A stretch of DNA of 64,000 nt from Peromyscus leucopus (Eukaryota; Chordata; Mammalia; Rodentia; Cricetidae). The number at the start of each line of letters is the position of its first letter. The first letter of the stretch is position 1. The notes beneath the pieces are model-generated. The model saw only the letters and a list, made by a program, of their open reading frames with translations, did no database searches and had not been told where the DNA came from. This document shows, piece by piece, positions 1 through 11,524 of this stretch. Where the stretch lies: assembly GCF_004664715.2 (NCBI RefSeq), contig NC_051070.1:41256456-41320455 (forward strand). Direction: 5' to 3'. The position numbers and the translations under genes are program-made.

Positions 1-748
1 GAATGCCACTGAATAAGGAAGTCTCTCATGAGAATGAAGAAGGCAAAGAGCTTTAAAAAATCTTCTCATCCTTCGTTGGGAAACTCTCTAAAGCGGGGCT
101 TTGGGCAGATGGGAAATTTCTGGTGTTACACATTATCTGCTCAGTTGATAAAAAGATTTTGATCTCAGAGACTGTCAATCTAGTTCCTTGCTTAAAGTAA
201 ACAGTGAAGGCAGCAGCAAAGCACTTATTAAAATTCCACCCCAGTTGGCTCTGCTCCCAGTTCCCAAAACCAACATATAATGCCCACTGATTATTCAGAT
301 TATGTTTAAGACTGTTTTGTGTATGTTTTTGAAGTACTCCACTATAAATAGCCAATCTTGTTAAGAAAATTACAAATCTTCCCTTTCAAATTCTAATCAT
401 GCTGGATGAGTAAAGGTAATAATCGACAAAAACCCTCACGGTGACATTTCTATTGATACAGGCTCTAAGTACTAAATTTGAGCTGCATCCGGCCCCTACA
501 GTTTTGTGCATGACTATACAATATTGAAGTTGAACTTAAAATCATTGCCTGTCAATCATTTCCAATGCACACTGATCGGTATAATTCTGATATGTTAATC
601 TATGAATTGAGGCAGTTGTTTGTAAAAACACTTTCTATCTCCTGGAGATCTAACTGTCTGTATTTTTTTCTTCTTTTAAATAAGAGACACCACAACTCAA
701 TTATTTTAAAATAATTTCGCTCCATATAATATAAAAAAAACTTCACTC
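1..748. other. Unrecognised single-copy-looking DNA
   Basis: AT-rich sequence with no repeat family, RNA gene or exon I can recognise. A 100-codon minus-strand frame at 53-355 has no recognisable domain and is probably chance. Confidence 0.4.
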
Positions 749-769
749 AAGAAATATTTTCATTTGACA
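749..769 (+). repeat. Target-site duplication of the L1 at 770-2494 (left copy)
   Basis: This 21-bp sequence recurs exactly at 2495-2515, immediately after the A-rich tail. Confidence 0.93.
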
Positions 770-2494
770 CTGAGAAGGTTTTGTAGAGCAAAGGATACGG
801 TCAACAAGGCAAAGCGACAGCCTACAGAATGGGAAAAGGTCTTTCCCAACCCCACATCTGACAGAGGACTGATATCCAGAATATATAAGGAACTCAAGAA
901 ATTAGACATCAAAACGACCAATAGTCCAATTAAGAAATGGGCTATAGAACTAAACAGAGAATTCTCAACAGAGGAAACTCAAATGGCTGAATGACATTTA
1001 AGGAATTGCTCAACATCCTTAAACATCAGGGAAATGCAAATCAAAACAACTCTGAGATACCACCTTATTCCTGTCAGAATGGCTAAGATCAAAAACACTG
1101 AATACAGCTTATGCTGGAGAGGATGTGGAACTAGGAGAACTCTCCTCCACTGCTGGTGAGAATGTAAGCTTATACAACCACTTTGGAAATCAATATGGTG
1201 CTTTCTTAGAAAATTGGGAATCAGTCTCCCCAAGATCCAGCTATACCACTCTTGGGCATATACCAAAGAAATGCTAAATCATACCACAAGAGCACTTGCT
1301 CAGCTATGTTCATATCAGCATTGTCTGTAATAGTCAAAACCTGGAAACAACCTAGATGCCCTAAAACTGAAGAATGAATAAATAAAATGTAGCACATATA
1401 CACAATGGAATACTACTCAGCAGAGAAAAACAATGACATCATGAGGTTTGCAGGCAAATGGATGGATCTAGAAAAAATCATCCTGAGTGAGGTAACCCAG
1501 ACTCAGAAAGACAAATATGGTATGTACTCACTCATAGGAGGATACTAGAGGTGGAAAAAGGATGACTGGACTGCTACTCACATAACCAGGAAGGCTGGCT
1601 GGAAAACAGGACCCCAAGAAAGACACGGGGATTACCCAAAGACGGATAAATGGCTGAGATCTACATGAACAGCCTGACAAGAGTGGGAGTAATGAAGGGC
1701 GAGGGTCAAGGGAAAGAGAGCGTGTGGGAGGGGGAGATGCCAGCTGGACCAAGAACAGAGAGGGAGAACAAGGAATAGGAGACCATGGTAAATGAAGACC
1801 ACATGAGAAAAGGAAGAAACAAAGTGCTAGAGAGGCCCACAGAAGTCCACAAAGACACCTCCACAATAGACTACTGGCAATGGTTGAGAGACCGGGACTG
1901 ACCTACTCTGGTGATGGGATGGCCAAACACCCTAATAGTTGTGCTAGAAACCCCATTCAACCACTGAGGGATCTGGATGCAGAGATCCACACCTAGGCCT
2001 TGGGTGGAGCTCCAGGAGTCTAATTAGTGAGAAAGAGGAGGGTTTATATGAGCGAGAATTGTTGAAACCAAGGTTGGATAAAGCACAGGGACAAATAGCC
2101 AAACGAATGGAAACACATGAACTATGAACCAAAGGCTGAGGGGCCCCCAACTGGATCAGGCCCTCTGAATAGGTGAGACAGTTGATTGGCTTGATCTGTT
2201 TGGGAGGCATCTAGGCAGTGGGACCAGGTCCTGTGCTCATTGCATGAGCTGGCTGTTTGAGGCCTGGGGCTTATGCAGGGCTGCTTAACTCAGTCTGGGA
2301 GGAGGAGACTGGGCCTGCCTGGACTGAGTCTACCAGGTCTATCTCAGTCCTTGGGGGAGGCTTTGCCCTGGAGGAGGTGGGAATGGAGGGTAGGCTGGGG
2401 GGAAGGGGAGGAGGGCAGGAGGGGGAGAACAATTGAATCCGTGGCTGATATGTAGAACTGAATGGTATTGTAAAATAAAATAAAAGGAAAAAAA
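770..2494 (+). mobile_element. 5'-truncated LINE-1 (ORF2 C-terminus plus 3' UTR), dead
   Basis: Retrotransposed copy of a rodent L1. It begins inside the ORF2 C-terminal region, where a 76-codon frame (764-994) matches the conserved stretch I know from rodent ORF2 (residues such as RQPTEWEKVF and SDRGLISRIYKELKKLD). The same frame continues after position 994 with several stops, so it is a pseudogene. ORF2-like sequence ends near 1550 and is followed by a G-rich 3' UTR and an A-rich tail at 2471-2494. A perfect 21-bp direct repeat, aagaaatattttcatttgac(a), lies at 749-769 and 2495-2515. That is a clean target-site duplication with the A-rich 5' end expected of L1 endonuclease nicking. The reverse transcriptase domain is absent. 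Further 3' ends of the same family lie at 20239-21165 (minus) and 38823-39887 (plus). Confidence 0.93.
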
Positions 2495-2515
2495 AAGAAA
2501 TATTTTCATTTGACA

Positions 2516-3139
2516 ATCTTTTTAAATAGCTGTATAGTAGGCTTTACCACTCTACTTTTTATATTGTAGAGATTTTAATATTTTATTTCACTTGGATATT
2601 TTGCGAATTGTTTGGGATATTAGAAAAATCACCCCTTAAGTGGTATATACACATCAGAATTGTGGCACAAAATTATGTGATTTATTTTTCAGTCTGGGGA
2701 TAGGCCACAAGAAAGGACTGTTTAAAGACATCCAGCCTCAGGATTGAGGTCCCCATAATAGGTAAAGTAAATTGTGAAAGCCTAGAAACATAGGTAAAGT
2801 AGTAAGACATGCATATGTAGAGCTGGCATTTTCCCAGAACTCTGAAATTTTCCTTATGTATTAGTAGGACTCTCATTTCCCTTCATTGGGTTTTATTCAT
2901 GGGAAATATCCAAAGTGGTTTGTGTTTTATTTAATCATGTTTTAATTTGTTTTACTAATTTAAAAATGTCCTAGAAGATATTTGGTCATAGAGTGATAAG
3001 AATAAAAGACCAAAAAGTTTTAGAAACCATTTATGTTTCAACTTGAAGAATTTTTATATATAACTATGAATATTTATATTGTTAAAAGTTACAAAATAGC
3101 TCATTTTTTATTTAAAGTAGAGGTGTGGTTTTTTCATAT
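2516..3139. other. Unrecognised AT-rich DNA
   Basis: No recognisable gene or repeat. It separates the L1 at 770-2494 from the older antisense L1 that follows. Confidence 0.35.
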
Positions 3140-4620
3140 AATAAATTTTTATCACAGTTTCCTTTCCCTCATCTCCTCCGTGATCATCCCCACCACCTCA
3201 CCATTTCAACTCCAAGCCTTTTTTCTCTCTTTTAAGAAAGCAACTAGACAAAGAAAAAAAGACAAACAAGAAAACAAACCAAACTCTCCAAAAAGAAGAA
3301 GTAGAATGAGGAGGGGGAAAGGAGGAGAAGGAGAGAGGAAAAAAAACAAGACAAAAAATTACTAAACTAGCATGACAGGGATTCAAGTCATCATTGTTGA
3401 TCAAATAGTGTATAGTTTGGTTGGTGTTCACCGTTCTTTTCTGGTAGTGTGCAGAATAACTTCCAGTACCATGAACACTAGTCAGTAGTTGTGAGGGCTC
3501 TGGATAGGTATGGGCTGGACTTTTCCATGTTCAATGAAATATGTCAGGTTTGTCTTCAGCAATAAGGACTTATCATTAATAGCCTTGGCAATAGTCTATG
3601 TTGTTTTTGTGTTACAATAGGCCAGGTACAATATTTTGTACAAAAGCTCAGGTCAATACAACCCATTCCTAGCATATAATACTTCACTTGGTGGTGAAAG
3701 ATACCTACTTGAGACATTGTCTACCAATTATTTGGTGATTCTATTAGATAATTTTCATATGTGTATATATTTTATAAAGCTTCTACTATAGTAAGTTTCC
3801 ATATGACCCCTCAAATACTTCTAAGATTTAGCTGCCCCATCCTGTATTTTTTCACATAGACACCTCTTTACTCTACCTCTCCATTTAATTCTCCCAATCC
3901 AGTCCCTTCTCTATTTCTCTCTACCTGATTATTGTATTTTCCCTCTCTTGGGAAATCCTCCCCTCCCTCCCGTCTCTTACTCATTCCGAGCCTCTATTAT
4001 TTATCCTATCCTAGTTATTCAAATAACAGCATGGGTATTGAAAGATTAAAAGTTAACATTCACATATAAGAATACATGCACCATTTTTGTCTTGCGGGCT
4101 CTAGGTTACCTCAAACAGTATATTTGTTTTGCTCTATTCATTTAGATTGGAATTTGCTGATTTTTTTAAAAAGAGCTAAATAGTATTTCATTGTATAAAT
4201 CTTTTTCACCATTCATCTGTCGATGAACATAGAGGCTGTTTCCATTTTCTGGGAATTATAAACAGAGAAGTAACAAACTTGGTTGAGCAACTGTCTCTCT
4301 AGCAGACATAGTGCTCTTGTGGTATATGCCCAAGAGCAGTAAAGATGAATCTTGAGGAAGATTTATTTCTAGAATCCTAAGAAACAACCACTGACTTACA
4401 CCGTAGCTGTACAAGTTTGTCCTTCTACTAGCAATGAATGAGTTACAAACTCACCAGCATGAACTGACATAATATTTTACTCTTTACCATTCTGATTCAT
4501 GAAATATGAAATCTAAAAGTGCTTTTGACATGCATTTTCACAATAACATAGGACATTGAACATTTCTTTACCGTTATCTCAATTTGTATATTAACTTCTG
4601 AAAAATGTTTAGTCAATCCA
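3140..4620 (-). mobile_element. Old LINE-1, antisense (3' UTR and ORF2 C-terminus)
   Basis: Read on the minus strand this is the end of an L1: degenerate ORF2 C-terminal sequence (about 4150-4620), then the long 3' UTR down to about 3140. The segment around 3360-3700 (chromosome-walk words such as 'accatgaacactagtcag' and 'cttcagcaataaggactta') recurs at 36480-36600 in another antisense L1, which supports a shared 3' UTR family. Many substitutions and indels, with no usable frame. Ends are approximate and no target duplication is visible. Confidence 0.8.
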
Positions 4621-4879
4621 GACAGTGAAAGAATGACTATATATATATATAGTTATTATTAGGATATATATATGAATGAATATATATCCATATATTCTAT
4701 AAAATCCATCCAGCTATGAGAAAAAGATATCAATTAAAACCTGTAAAGGAAACAACAATAGTTTAATACATTTGAACAGACACTTTGAAAAAAAAATTGA
4801 TTTATAAACAGAACAAGGAGACATTGTGTACAATGGGCCAGAACGATGTTAAGAGACAGAGATCAGGGAGTTTGCTGTG

Positions 4880-5090
4880 AGATTGTATCTTTATGTAATG
4901 TCAAACACTTTACCCATAAAGCTTCACTGTAACCACACAAACATGAGCTGAACAAGGATGACACCAACAAACCTACCAAACAGGACAGGAAAATCCCACT
5001 GTCTCTCAACCTTAAACAAATAACTACAGCCAACTTAATAAACCTGAGTAAACATTCTTCCCTATTAGAAGACATTGTCACTTATACACT
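4880..5090 (+). mobile_element. LINE-1 3' UTR fragment
   Basis: The words 'acatgagctgaacaaggatg' and 'acaccaacaaacctaccaaa' match the start of the rodent L1 3' UTR module that also appears at 23640-24130. Diverged and partial, boundaries approximate. Confidence 0.5.
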
Positions 5091-5529
5091 CTTTCTCTGT
5101 GGAATTTCATTTCTTTGTCTCTGGGTAGAAGGTTAACATTGGCTGAACTGAGTTTGGATAAACCATTTCAAAAAAGCTGATTGTGAAGGCCCACTCTAAA
5201 TAGCATAACCATTTTTTTTTTCTTTTCCCCAGCATTGCCTGTTGGTTTCTTGCTTACCTGCCCCTCATTAATATTAGTATTAGAAGCTAGCACATTATAA
5301 GCAGTTGAGATGTGCAGATGATATGCATTAAGTGAATTAGAATGTGAATGAGATCAATAAATTTTCAACAAAACACAATGTAAAGTAGAACACTAATCAA
5401 GATATTGGTACAGTGACCAAGAACTATTAGAGGAAGCTTTATTCTTATACAAAAGTCAGGATAATTTCCCCCCAAATTATTTTTTTTCTGACACAATGAT
5501 TAATCTGACAAATAAAAATAATCCATACT

Positions 5530-5554
5530 CAAAAAAAAAAAAAAAAAAAAAAAA
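5530..5554 (+). repeat. Poly-A tract
   Basis: A run of about 24 A residues immediately upstream of the retroelement-like block at 5555-7070. It could be the tail of an older insertion or a primed target site. Confidence 0.8.
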
Positions 5555-7070
5555 GAGTCTTGCCTGGCTGAAGGCATCTACAAGCCTTCCTGGAACCACT
5601 TGGCCCAGAAAGTAAAAGACACCCATGGGCCAGCCTGGGTTCTCACAGTCAGGGCTGAATGAAGGCATCCCCATGCCTGCTTAGCACCTGTGACACTGGG
5701 CAGGTAGGTACAATGATGATGGGCAGGTGTGTGGTAAATAGGTGAGAGAGAGGGAGAAATAGAGTGGTTTGTGTGCTGTGGTGGGAAGCAGAGCTGGGGA
5801 GGTGAAGGGGGTAAAGAGTTTACTGATGTGTGTGGCCTGCTTGCCACCAGGGATCAGGATGACATCAGACCTGGGCTGCTGTCATAGACCATGTCTGCAT
5901 CTATGGTTGCACCACAGCCAAGGTCTATGCTAACATACATGTGTCATGTTTTCACAAAAGACTACAGGGATGCCCTGTCTTGGGCAGCAATCTGTAACTA
6001 TGTTGATGTTCAATGACTGTACAATGACCAGGGTCATGCCAATCTGAAAGGCCTGAGCTGCTAGCTAAGGCCATGGTGACATCTGGGTCTGAGCTGCTGC
6101 TAAGGGCCATGTCTGGGTCTGTTGCCCTATAGCATCCACGATTTTAGTTGATGTCCTTGGTTCCTGTTACCACCAAGGGCTATGTGGATAACTGGGATCT
6201 GGTCAGCCATCTGAGATTATGTTGGTGTCTAAGGACCACAGTGCTGCTGGGACTATCCTAATCTTGGTGGCCTGTGTTGCCCCAGGGTCATAGTGACGTC
6301 TGAGCCTGAACTGAGAGCCATGTCTCAGTCTGCATTTCTGTTGTAGCTGGGGATAGTGTTAATGTCCATGGCCCATGTTAACACGAGGGGTCATAGGAAC
6401 CATGTGTGTTGAAGTCCAAGGGCACTACTATGCTAGCCCCACCCTTCATTGGCCCTGGGATAGCAGGTCCTTCCTGTCACTGGGCACTGCAGCAGGAGAA
6501 CTGGACCTGCCCCTCATGGAGGGCTGGTCCTGTATGAAGGAGTGATGTTCTCAGCCCTTGCTACTCTTATAGAAGGTCTGGCTCCAACTGCATGGGCTTT
6601 GCCCCTCATATGAGGGTAGCAGCCCCAGTGGCCTGGAAAGACAAACTCAGATGCCACTCAGACCCACATCCTTGACCTTGGCTTAACCCACTCTAATTTC
6701 TGCTGGAAGCGTGGAGTGGAGAAACTGGTCCTGTGGAGCCATGTCCACAGAATCTTCATAACTTAGGGCAACAGCAGGATATCTGAACATTTGTGTGGGG
6801 GTCTGATTAGACAGAAGGGTATATACTATATGATACACCACAGCCTTCTTTAATGCCACAAGGAGGAATGAAGAGGTATTGGAGAGACTAAAAAGATGAG
6901 GACTGAGATGGATTTTTTTGTTTTGTCTTATTTTAATTGATTTTGGGTGGGTTTATTTTGGGGGCAGGAAGTTGCAGGGGTTGGGGCAGATATGGAGGGA
7001 CTGGGAAGTGAGTAGAATTGGGGTCCCTGATGTGAAATTTGCAATGAATCAATAAAGAATTTCAATATAA
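5555..7070 (+). mobile_element. Unassigned retroelement 3' end with degenerate tandem repetition
   Basis: A GC-richer block than its surroundings. From about 5830 to 6420 it consists of loosely repeated phrases of roughly 40-60 bp built on words like 'ggccatg', 'tgatgtctgggtctg', 'ctgctg' and 'gtgttgatgtc'. The last part is G/T-rich (6900-7030) and finishes with 'aatcaataaagaatttc' near 7038-7055, a poly-A signal, followed by an A-rich tail. This layout suggests the 3' end of a LINE-like or other poly-A retroelement on the plus strand. I cannot assign it to a named family. No open frame of significance crosses it. Confidence 0.5.
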
Positions 7071-9279
7071 AACAAACAAACACAAACTAAAAGGCTCAGT
7101 ACCAAGAAATTATATTTTTATATATGTATGCATGTGTGTGTGTGTGTATTCAGGTAAAGCCTTTGCAATATTAGACATCAAAACTGAAAAAAAATATCCT
7201 TGACCATTAATGATATAACACTTAAATACATATAAAACTGAAAAAAAAAACTTGCCTACACAAATAATGTCATATTTTTGAAGCAAAAAATGAACAGTAA
7301 GATTCCTAGAACTTAAAAAAAAAAAAAAAAAAAAAAACAGGCTTTTCAGATTGAATGTGCATTAGACTGGAAATATGAAAGGTTTCATGTGGCAATATGA
7401 ATCTGAGTAGTCTAAACATAAGAAGTTCTGTAAACACATCCTTGCAAGGGCTTCTATATGCTTATTTTCATAGATCAAGCAACCATAAAATGGCCCAAAA
7501 TTCTAATTTCTGAATATAGATATTATAAGCTTGTGACTTTCATTTTACTTTCTTTTATTAAAATACAGTAATTCATTTTCCAATATTAGTGGTCATATTT
7601 TATTTCCCAGATATGCACATATGATCTTTGGGTAAGTTTTATGCAAAAGTATTTAATATACTCATTTTGCATACTGATTCTGAGTCTACCTTTTTGTATT
7701 TATTCTTACACATGCTCTTACTAAAAGCAATGAGATTGTTTATAAATTAGATATTCTAATGAAGATAAACATACACACATATTTACATATATACTCACAA
7801 CTATGTGCTCACATAAAGTCACAACCTGAATGATATATAACTAGTATGAAGAATAATGATTTTGAGAATTGGAAAGTTGAGTGATGCAAATCTCCATGCA
7901 GTATATCATGTCTGATTTTCTCTTTTAAGCAATCAAACTGTAGGAACTATGGAGTAATGATCATTCACAATTTCATTTAATGTATTCAGTAGAACTGTAA
8001 TGAGTCATAATTCTGACTGAATCTCATTCTAGCACATAGAATTAAAAAGTTTCCATGAACAACTGTTGGGAAAAATGTCTGTCTAGTTCACTTTACCTCA
8101 ACATGATAAATGACATAATCATCAAAGCCTGGGAAAAATAAAATGTACTAATACAGAATTTTATGAAGAGATTTTCTTAAATTATATGTTTAGCAACAAA
8201 AATTTGAATTTCAAATGATACAATGTCATGCACATTTCTATATTCTGCATGACAGCCACATTTTAATTGAGATATATGGGAAGTTTTTCATTGGGTAGTT
8301 AAAAGTTCTAACAATCTATCATTCCACAAACATCCTGCTAGACTATGTAAAACAGTATTATTTGAGAGGCCCTGGAATCATTGCATTAGTCACAAAAAAG
8401 CACATGTTTCACCTAATGAACACTAATGGATTTTAATTTCATCATGAGGAAAAGATATATCTCAAAAATTGTAAACCAAAATGTAAAAAAACAGACATCT
8501 AGCCTTAGAAAAGAGAGGGTAGATAATTTTATACTTATTTGTATTTGAGCAAATAACTTCAGTGTATTTTAAAATAAATTTCTTCTTAGGCAATGTTTTA
8601 TTTCCAAACTATGCTTTGAAATATTTGTTCTAATAATGAGAAATAAAAGGGAAAGGTATTCAGAATCAAAAGAGTAGAAAATCATGTTTTTATTTTATAT
8701 GCAAAGAAAATTGAAAAACCATAGCTCTCAGTGATAACATTCTTATTCTTTTTTTGTGTTATAGCATTCCATTGTGAAGTTTTACCCTTTATAAATAAAG
8801 TTGTAGTACATTGGCGACAAAGAAAAATGTCTAAAATTAAGGAGTGAATAAAATTAAATAACCTTAGAGTTTCTGCATTAAATTAGTAATAAAATCAGCA
8901 TTAAAAATCAAGACCTTAAGTATGTGTTCATTTGATGATGTTTGCATAGTTAAAGCATGTTAGCTGATACTTGCATCCATTCCCTTAGATTATAAAGAAA
9001 TACAACAGTGGTGCTATCATTCATGGGATCATGGTCATGATCCCAGAACTTAATATTCTTCTACAACTGGGCAATCAAATTATTGGAAATATGTTTGGAT
9101 TCCCTCAGTTATATACCCAATCAGGTTACATGACTTTGAATGAAATAAACTGCCTGTAAGTGTGAAATTTCAGTTTGTATAATTACTTGAACATTTGACT
9201 GATAGTTATAGATTTCTGTAAAATATCAATTGCATAGCACTTACTTGTTACTGCCTCACTTTGGAAAAGTGGTAGTTTT
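7071..9279. other. AT-rich DNA without recognised genes
   Basis: Holds a short (TG)n tract near 7133-7148 and a poly-A run at 7314-7337. The rest I do not recognise. Confidence 0.4.
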
Positions 9280-9421
9280 CTTGCTTTATTTATCCTGATC
9301 ATACTACTTATCAGTGGGATTTGTTTATTACCTGCTCCACCAGAAGGTATGTTCTATGAGAGTGTTATACATACAATTTTTATCCCACTGATAGTAGTAT
9401 GATGAGAATAAATAAAGCAAG
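9280..9421. repeat. Inverted repeat, 40-bp arms with 63-bp spacer
   Basis: Arm 1 (9280-9319, starting cttgctttatttatcctgat) is the reverse complement of arm 2 (9383-9421) except for about two substitutions and one single-base indel. The spacer contains 'ctccaccagaaggtatgtt', faintly reminiscent of the MIR 3' half. It could be a short DNA-transposon-like element or two opposed copies of one repeat. A transcript would fold into a long hairpin. Confidence 0.8.
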
Positions 9422-9458
9422 ATGAATGTCCAAAGATTACACAGTGCAGGTTACTTAT

Positions 9459-9691
9459 TGTGACAGTTTGAATAGGAATGGTCCCTATAGGGTCATATAT
9501 TTGAATGCTTAGTCATCAGGAAATGGTATTATTTGAAAGGATTAGAAGGATTTGGTGGGGAACATGGCAGCATGCATGAATAAAAATGGACTAGACCACT
9601 GAAACTGTAAAAATCCCATTAAATGCTTTCTTTTGTAAACATTGCATTGCGTTATGCTGTCTTTTCACAGAAGTAGACCAGTGACTAAGAT
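9459..9691 (+). mobile_element. MaLR (ORR1-type) LTR, partial
   Basis: It begins with the MaLR-like start 'tgtgacagtttgaatagga' and ends near 'tcacagaagtagaccagtga' followed by 'ctaaga', as ORR1/MT LTRs do. The middle is shortened against the usual length. Sense orientation. No internal MaLR sequence adjoins it. Confidence 0.75.
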
Positions 9692-9872
9692 TAAAGTTGA
9701 TACTAAGGATAAGGATATTACTGTCATAGACCTGAACATCATGTTTCCTGGAGGACTATGTAAGACTTTGGGACTTTGTAATAGAAAAGGAGTTAAAGAT
9801 GTTAAACAGAAACTTAAGGGGCCATCTTATTCGCAACATGGAATACGACAGAGCTGAGGGAAATTTGGAAAG

Positions 9873-10127
9873 TGTGTGATATTATTTATTTGTGTTCTGA
9901 CAAATAAAGCTTGCTTGGAGTCAGAGGGTGGAAATAGATAGCCTGGAGCTGACCTAAATCAACCATAGAGGTTTGGAGGACTGTAGATAGAGAGGAAACA
10001 GGAAGTAGTAATGTGGGGCAGAGAAAGGATCTCAGCCCTTTTGAATGGAGGAACAGTAGAGATAGGATGCAACTGGTCACTTCTCCCTGCTTCTCTGAGC
10101 TTTCAGGTTCTTATGCTGATATCTTTT
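9873..10127 (+). mobile_element. Left part of 5' LTR of the decayed betaretrovirus-like ERV
   Basis: Starts around 'tgtgtgatattatttatt' with the early signal 'caaataaagcttgc'. Its right part resumes at 12977-13007 ('ttgataaagattaattag' to 'gcttca') after the IAP-like insertion. The two pieces join cleanly across one copy of the 6-bp target duplication, so the LTR was about 280 bp long. Start uncertain by a few bases. Confidence 0.65.
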
Positions 10128-10449
10128 TGTAGGGAGCCGCTATTCAAAGATGGCGCTGGCTTCCTGGTAGCCTAGCTGTAAACAACTCCATATTTGGCTA
10201 TGATGCACGAGTATGGTAATTGGCCTCATGTCCTCAGCCTATCCCGTGGCTCCCCGTGCTAGCATTCTGGCGGGACCCAATCACAGTACGGCACGTTTGC
10301 CTGATTCCCTATATAAGCAGCTGCAGTTTAGTCCTCGGGCCCCTCACCTCCCGCTCTCCCTTAATCAAGAGGCACTCCAATAAAGTGTGTTCTGAGACGG
10401 ATCCTCGCATGGTGGTCGTTCTTCCTCGCTGGCCGAGGAGCTCGCCGCA
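10128..10449 (+). repeat. 5' LTR of IAP-like element
   Basis: 322 bp, TG...CA, starting tgtagggagccgc like IAP-type LTRs. A CCAAT box lies at 10277-10281, a TATA box (tatataag) at 10310-10317 and the poly-A signal AATAAA at 10379-10384, giving the usual U3-R-U5 order. It is nearly identical to the 3' LTR at 12648-12970. Confidence 0.95.
10310..10317 (+). promoter_or_regulatory. TATA box of the IAP-like 5' LTR
   Basis: tatataag, 29 bp downstream of a CCAAT motif and about 60 bp upstream of the AATAAA signal. Initiation is expected 25-30 bp downstream. Confidence 0.75.
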
Positions 10450-10451
10450 AC

Positions 10452-10469
10452 TGGTGCCGAAACCCGGGA
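10452..10469 (+). other. Primer-binding site, tRNA-Phe type
   Basis: tggtgccgaaacccggga is complementary to the 3' end of tRNA-Phe, the primer known for IAP elements. It sits 2 bp after the LTR end. Confidence 0.9.
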
Positions 10470-10530
10470 CGGAAACTTCGGACACCAGGTGAGGGGTCGA
10501 AGAGGATTCAGAACTCAGCACACGGAGCGG

Positions 10531-10703
10531 TGACGTCGGTGAGTTCTCCAGGAACGGTGACGTCGGTAAGTTCGCCAGGAACAGCGAGGACGTCGGTAAG
10601 TTCGCCAGGAACGGCGGCGACGATGTCGGTGAGTTCTCTAGGAACGGTGGTGATGTTGGTAAGTCGCCAGGAATGGCGATGACGTCGGTAAATTCTCCAG
10701 GTA
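10531..10703 (+). repeat. Six-unit tandem array in the retroviral leader
   Basis: Six diverged units, each built on '(t)gacgtcggt(g/a)agtt(c/t)(t/g)ccaggaac'. The GTCGGT core starts at 10535, 10562, 10592, 10625, 10655 (GTTGGT) and 10684, so spacings are 27, 30, 33, 30 and 29 bp. Most units carry a 5' splice-donor consensus (GGTRAGTT), a ccag/g acceptor-like word and a CRE-like TGACGTC or GACGTC. The last unit overlaps the start of the gag frame. All spacings but the last are multiples of three. Unit 5 has lost one base, which puts units 1-4 out of frame with gag. Confidence 0.9.
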
Positions 10704-11524
10704 TGCTGATGGCTGGGATTAATCCGCTTGTGCTTGCTCTTGTGTTCATTCTTATGACAATTGTTGTTCTTCTTTGCTGTTTTGTACATGCATGTCTTAA
10801 GGAAGGACGCAATGTGGAAATCATTAGAAAGGGACGCAAGGCATTAATTAAGCACCAGGATCGTCTATCAGAATCAGACTTTAAAGGGGAGAACTTAAGT
10901 AGGCCTAAAAAGAAGAAAGAAAAGAATGAAGAAAAGGAAGAAAATTCAGAAAAGAAAGGGGATCCTTTGTATCTAGTACTAGAGAGATTTGCAAAACTTG
11001 ATTTATCTGATAATGAATTAGATTCAGATGAGGAGGAAAATTTAGAGGAAGCTGCCGCTGAATATAAAAAAGAGAGATATGGGCGGCGGCGACCTCCTCC
11101 TTATGTTTCTGCTGGGGTGAATGTGGAACCAACAGCGCCTTCGGGACCACATCCACCCTCGGCAACACCTTCGTGTCTGCAAACAGGTGGAGGTTGTCAA
11201 TTTATCAGGAGGGACACCTGGGCGCGGCTAGCATTCGCGTTTCCAGTCTTTGAAGATCCGCAAACAAACAACAGATATCATGAACCTGTGCCTTATAATC
11301 AATTAAAAGACCTGGTAGAGGATGCAGGAAAGATATTTGGTGATGTAGAAACAGCTATGCCTCTGGTTCAACAATTAGTATATGAGCAAAGTACAAAAGA
11401 ATGTCGTAGAGCCATTACCCCATGGAAAGGAAAGGGATTAGAAGCTTGGTTAAAAGTCTGTCTGGAAATTGGGGGACCGCTAAGTAATGCTGGCCTAGCG
11501 GCAGCAGTCCTTACAGCCACATGA
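10673..11524 (+). pseudogene. gag: IAP-like gag, internally deleted, 283 codons
   Basis: Structural polyprotein fragment of the IAP-like element. The first ATG of the frame is used here (10673), inside the last leader repeat. A strongly hydrophobic segment at about residues 18-41 fits the N-terminal membrane-targeting signal for which IAP Gag is known. Next comes a Lys/Glu-rich stretch (about 75-100), an acidic stretch (117-130), a PPPY motif at 141-144 and a PTAP motif at 153-156, both of the late-budding-domain type. Capsid starts at about 170-210 (FPVFEDPQTNN region). Around residues 211-216 the sequence jumps to the second half of capsid (AGKIFGD onward), so the first half of capsid and the usual Gln-Gly of the major homology region are absent. 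The frame then ends soon after GLAAAVL. Nucleocapsid zinc knuckles are missing. Expression is possible from the intact LTR, but particle assembly is unlikely. Confidence 0.85.

Noticed and set aside
53..355. 100-codon minus-strand frame at the left edge
   Set aside because: No recognisable domain, no splice context that I can support, and an AT-rich setting.
9642..9857. 71-codon frame between the ORR1 LTR and the ERV LTR
   Set aside because: Begins inside the MaLR LTR, has no domain I recognise and no splice or promoter context.
10309..10839. 176-codon minus-strand frame with repeated Pro-Gly-Glu-Leu-Thr-type units
   Set aside because: It is the complement of the leader tandem array and LTR. 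The repetition reflects the DNA repeat and there is no independent evidence of expression.
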